Positions 6,601-6,872 of a stretch of DNA of 6,872 nucleotides are shown here, piece by piece. The notes below the pieces were generated by a model. That model searched no databases and was not told where the DNA came from. It saw nothing but the letters and a program-made list of their open reading frames with translations. The stretch's first letter is position 1; the number at the start of each line of letters is the position of its first letter. Position numbers and translations under genes: made by a program. The stretch comes from Solirubrobacterales bacterium (lineage in GTDB: Bacteria; Actinomycetota; Thermoleophilia; Solirubrobacterales; Solirubrobacteraceae): the NCBI GenBank assembly GCA_015655225.1, contig JAATFK010000334.1, positions 1 through 6,872 of the forward strand, written 5' to 3'.

Positions 6601-6872
6601 GGGGTTGCTGCTCGCGACCCAGACCTTCGCGTTGTCGGGCGAGACGACCTCGTCGACCGGGCCCTCGCCGATCGTGATCGGGTTGCCGAGCGTCCCGGTC
6701 GAGAGGTCCATCGGGTAGAGATTCGTGCTGCCGCTGCCGGCGCCGATGTAGGCGGTCGACGCCGACGCCGACGCGGCGACGACCAGCGACAATGCGAGCG
6801 CGCCGCTGAGCGTGCCGGCGACGCGGCGTCTGGGAAGGGAATGTCGGCGCGGCGACGAAGGTTCGTCGGCGC
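3616..6872 (-). CDS. Very large secreted modular protein: YVTN-type propeller, Ig-like, DUF3616-like, choice-of-anchor-D-like, collagen-like; 5' partial
   Basis: At least 1,084 codons, open to the right edge; the start is outside. Numbering here runs from the TTG at 6792. That TTG is an unlikely start because in-frame sequence before it gives RRHSLPRRR and a hydrophobic run, so the signal peptide spans the TTG, with cleavage probably after ASASA. Order: beta-propeller 13-322, with six visible blade motifs ([15 protein letters not shown] at 49, 94, 136, 175, 219, 266) and seven VDVATNT-type strands; Ig-like 337-421; KAS x4 at 425-436; DUF3616-like ~437-770 ([17 protein letters not shown] around 518-526, FNIEA at 591); choice-of-anchor-D/HYDIN-like ~772-880 with the only two Cys; collagen-like 884-952; Ig-like ~955-1058. 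There is no LPXTG motif and no C-terminal membrane helix, so it is probably extracellular or held by non-covalent contacts. DUF3616 relates to esterase-like propellers, but activity is not shown. Domain names come from pattern memory. Confidence 0.9.
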   Translation of the reverse strand, partial: ADEPSSPRRHSLPRRRVAGTLSGALALSLVVAASASASTAYIGAGSGSTNLYPMDLSTGTLGNPITIGEGPVDEVVSPDNAKVWVASSNPVTGNSVTEVDVATNTATTPLPIAGTATSIAVTPDGSTAWVASGTQLIPISATTGTAGTAITLPNAAANKGLVITPDGSTAYVGVSGGIVPVDLRAGTAGARISVSAPTDLAITPDGATVYSGSGDVVTPITTATNTVGTPVTLTASPYDNVKSITVAPNGRTLWAVTSGSGSAGTLIGVDVATDTAGTPLALGAGLNPSSIAITANSRTAWINYNNLREIASVDLTTNTIATPATLPANQFPNVIAIATTANPAGAALPTITTTTTSLGGMDGDPTNPGASVDVSQLDENGDPVSPSELTVTATSSTQGILPDSGITISGTGATRTLAFAPTGIGDDVVTVTVTGEGGKTASVSFQYSSSKASKASKASKASTPTTRSMFGFSDASTGIDVGDGYALIADDEQNFIGLYDTTTSGGPVRTFPIGDDGVTAGSIVSGELDFEASARYGDMAYFFGSHGNTKDGAEELSRQSILAARITGSGPDTQLTYVSGFSRLRTEMIAWDRANGNRFNFDAAAAPPSHPDGTGSFNIEAAEFAPGSGSTMYIAMRAPRTTDGRALIVPITNFDRLMDGGTDQATFGTPFSLDLGGMTFSELRKNADDQYLIVGHTFDADNQQALFSWDGEPDDQPTRLTTTLWTSTETVGGGDESPDWEGIVDVPDPLLSNSTIRLIQDDGYAKFYDGTKNKQDPNANTKKSLTDLFTLTGVVGAQAQAAAPTFPRQAANTIGATQTVTITNTGAQKLVISDVAVNADDADSAGEFIMPSQSCTRAAIGLGDSCQVLVRYAPDRENATSSAQLVLQSNTDGGEIDVPLSGTSTTQAGGPQGPAGATGATGATGSTGSQGPAGSQGPAGQDGATGAPGAKGDTGAVGSPGPAGPAGPSGPQGPQGKTGAFVFAAKSARVSVRRGHAATLTFTVRNATGTAVGQSRAIATVPKALHASGATAFKVGALQVGQTRTLALKLKIGRAARLGTQTVKVKLKVGGRLVTRSVVLRVLR
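3937..4143 (-). repeat. Collagen-like Gly-X-Y region (23 triplets)
   Basis: Uninterrupted Gly every third residue over 69 residues (884-952 from the TTG), from [19 protein letters not shown] to [10 protein letters not shown]. Pro in X positions and Ala/Thr/Gln in Y are typical of bacterial collagen-like stalks, which form triple helices without hydroxyproline. It separates the choice-of-anchor-D-like domain from the last Ig-like domain, so the protein may be a homotrimer. Confidence 0.9.
5485..5520 (-). repeat. Four perfect 9-base tandem repeats encoding [12 protein letters not shown]
   Basis: The plus-strand unit CGAGGCCTT occurs at 5485, 5494, 5503 and 5512, followed by a partial CGAGG. 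On the coding strand each unit is AAG GCC TCG, Lys-Ala-Ser. It forms a charged linker between the Ig-like and DUF3616-like domains. Identical units with a length divisible by three allow slippage without loss of frame. Confidence 0.95.

Noticed and set aside
6790..6792. TTG as the start codon of the large gene
   Set aside because: The frame stays open upstream to the window edge and encodes basic residues plus a hydrophobic run completing a signal peptide, so the real start is outside the window.

Overview
The window is a GC-rich stretch (by eye around 70 % G+C) that reads like chromosome from a high-GC actinobacterium. Arginine is often encoded by AGA, which is rare in Streptomyces-type genomes. 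I would guess the Solirubrobacterales/Thermoleophilia (Conexibacter, Solirubrobacter, Patulibacter), but this rests on composition, codon use and protein style only. There is no RNA gene, insertion sequence, CRISPR array or phage gene.

Layout. Four protein genes fill almost the whole window, and all four products carry an export signal. (1) 1-1326, minus strand: a twin-arginine-exported alpha/beta hydrolase that runs off the left edge. The last ~110 bases contain an apparent one-base frameshift, so the catalytic His motif lies in a different frame from Ser286 and Asp400. (2) 1398-2495, minus strand: a secreted pentapeptide-repeat protein with a separate N-terminal domain. (3) 2621-3592, plus strand: a secreted protein with nearly the same N-terminal domain but an unrelated C-terminal half. 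(4) 3616 to beyond the right edge, minus strand: a secreted protein of more than 1,080 residues built from a seven-bladed YVTN-type beta-propeller, an Ig-like domain, a KAS tandem repeat, a DUF3616-like domain, a choice-of-anchor-D-like domain, a collagen-like Gly-X-Y stretch and a final Ig-like domain.

How the parts relate. Genes 2 and 3 are divergent neighbours whose N-terminal domains match at about 84 % of residues and 87 % of bases over 105 codons. They look like an inverted duplication in which the C-terminal module was exchanged. The 125-base spacer between them has a good ribosome binding site on each side and two nested inverted repeats sharing one centre, a candidate shared operator. 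Genes 3 and 4 converge, and a perfect 15-bp hairpin lies at their junction with the gene 3 stop codon as its 3-base loop, a likely bidirectional terminator. Genes 2 and 1 are on the same strand 71 bases apart and may be cotranscribed. No metabolic pathway is visible; the common theme is exported, probably surface or extracellular, proteins.

The most novel items are the paired paralogues with a shared unclassified N-terminal domain and different C-terminal halves, the domain order of the large protein, the stop-codon hairpin and the frameshift in the hydrolase. The window shows no defence system, biosynthetic cluster or other multi-gene machine.
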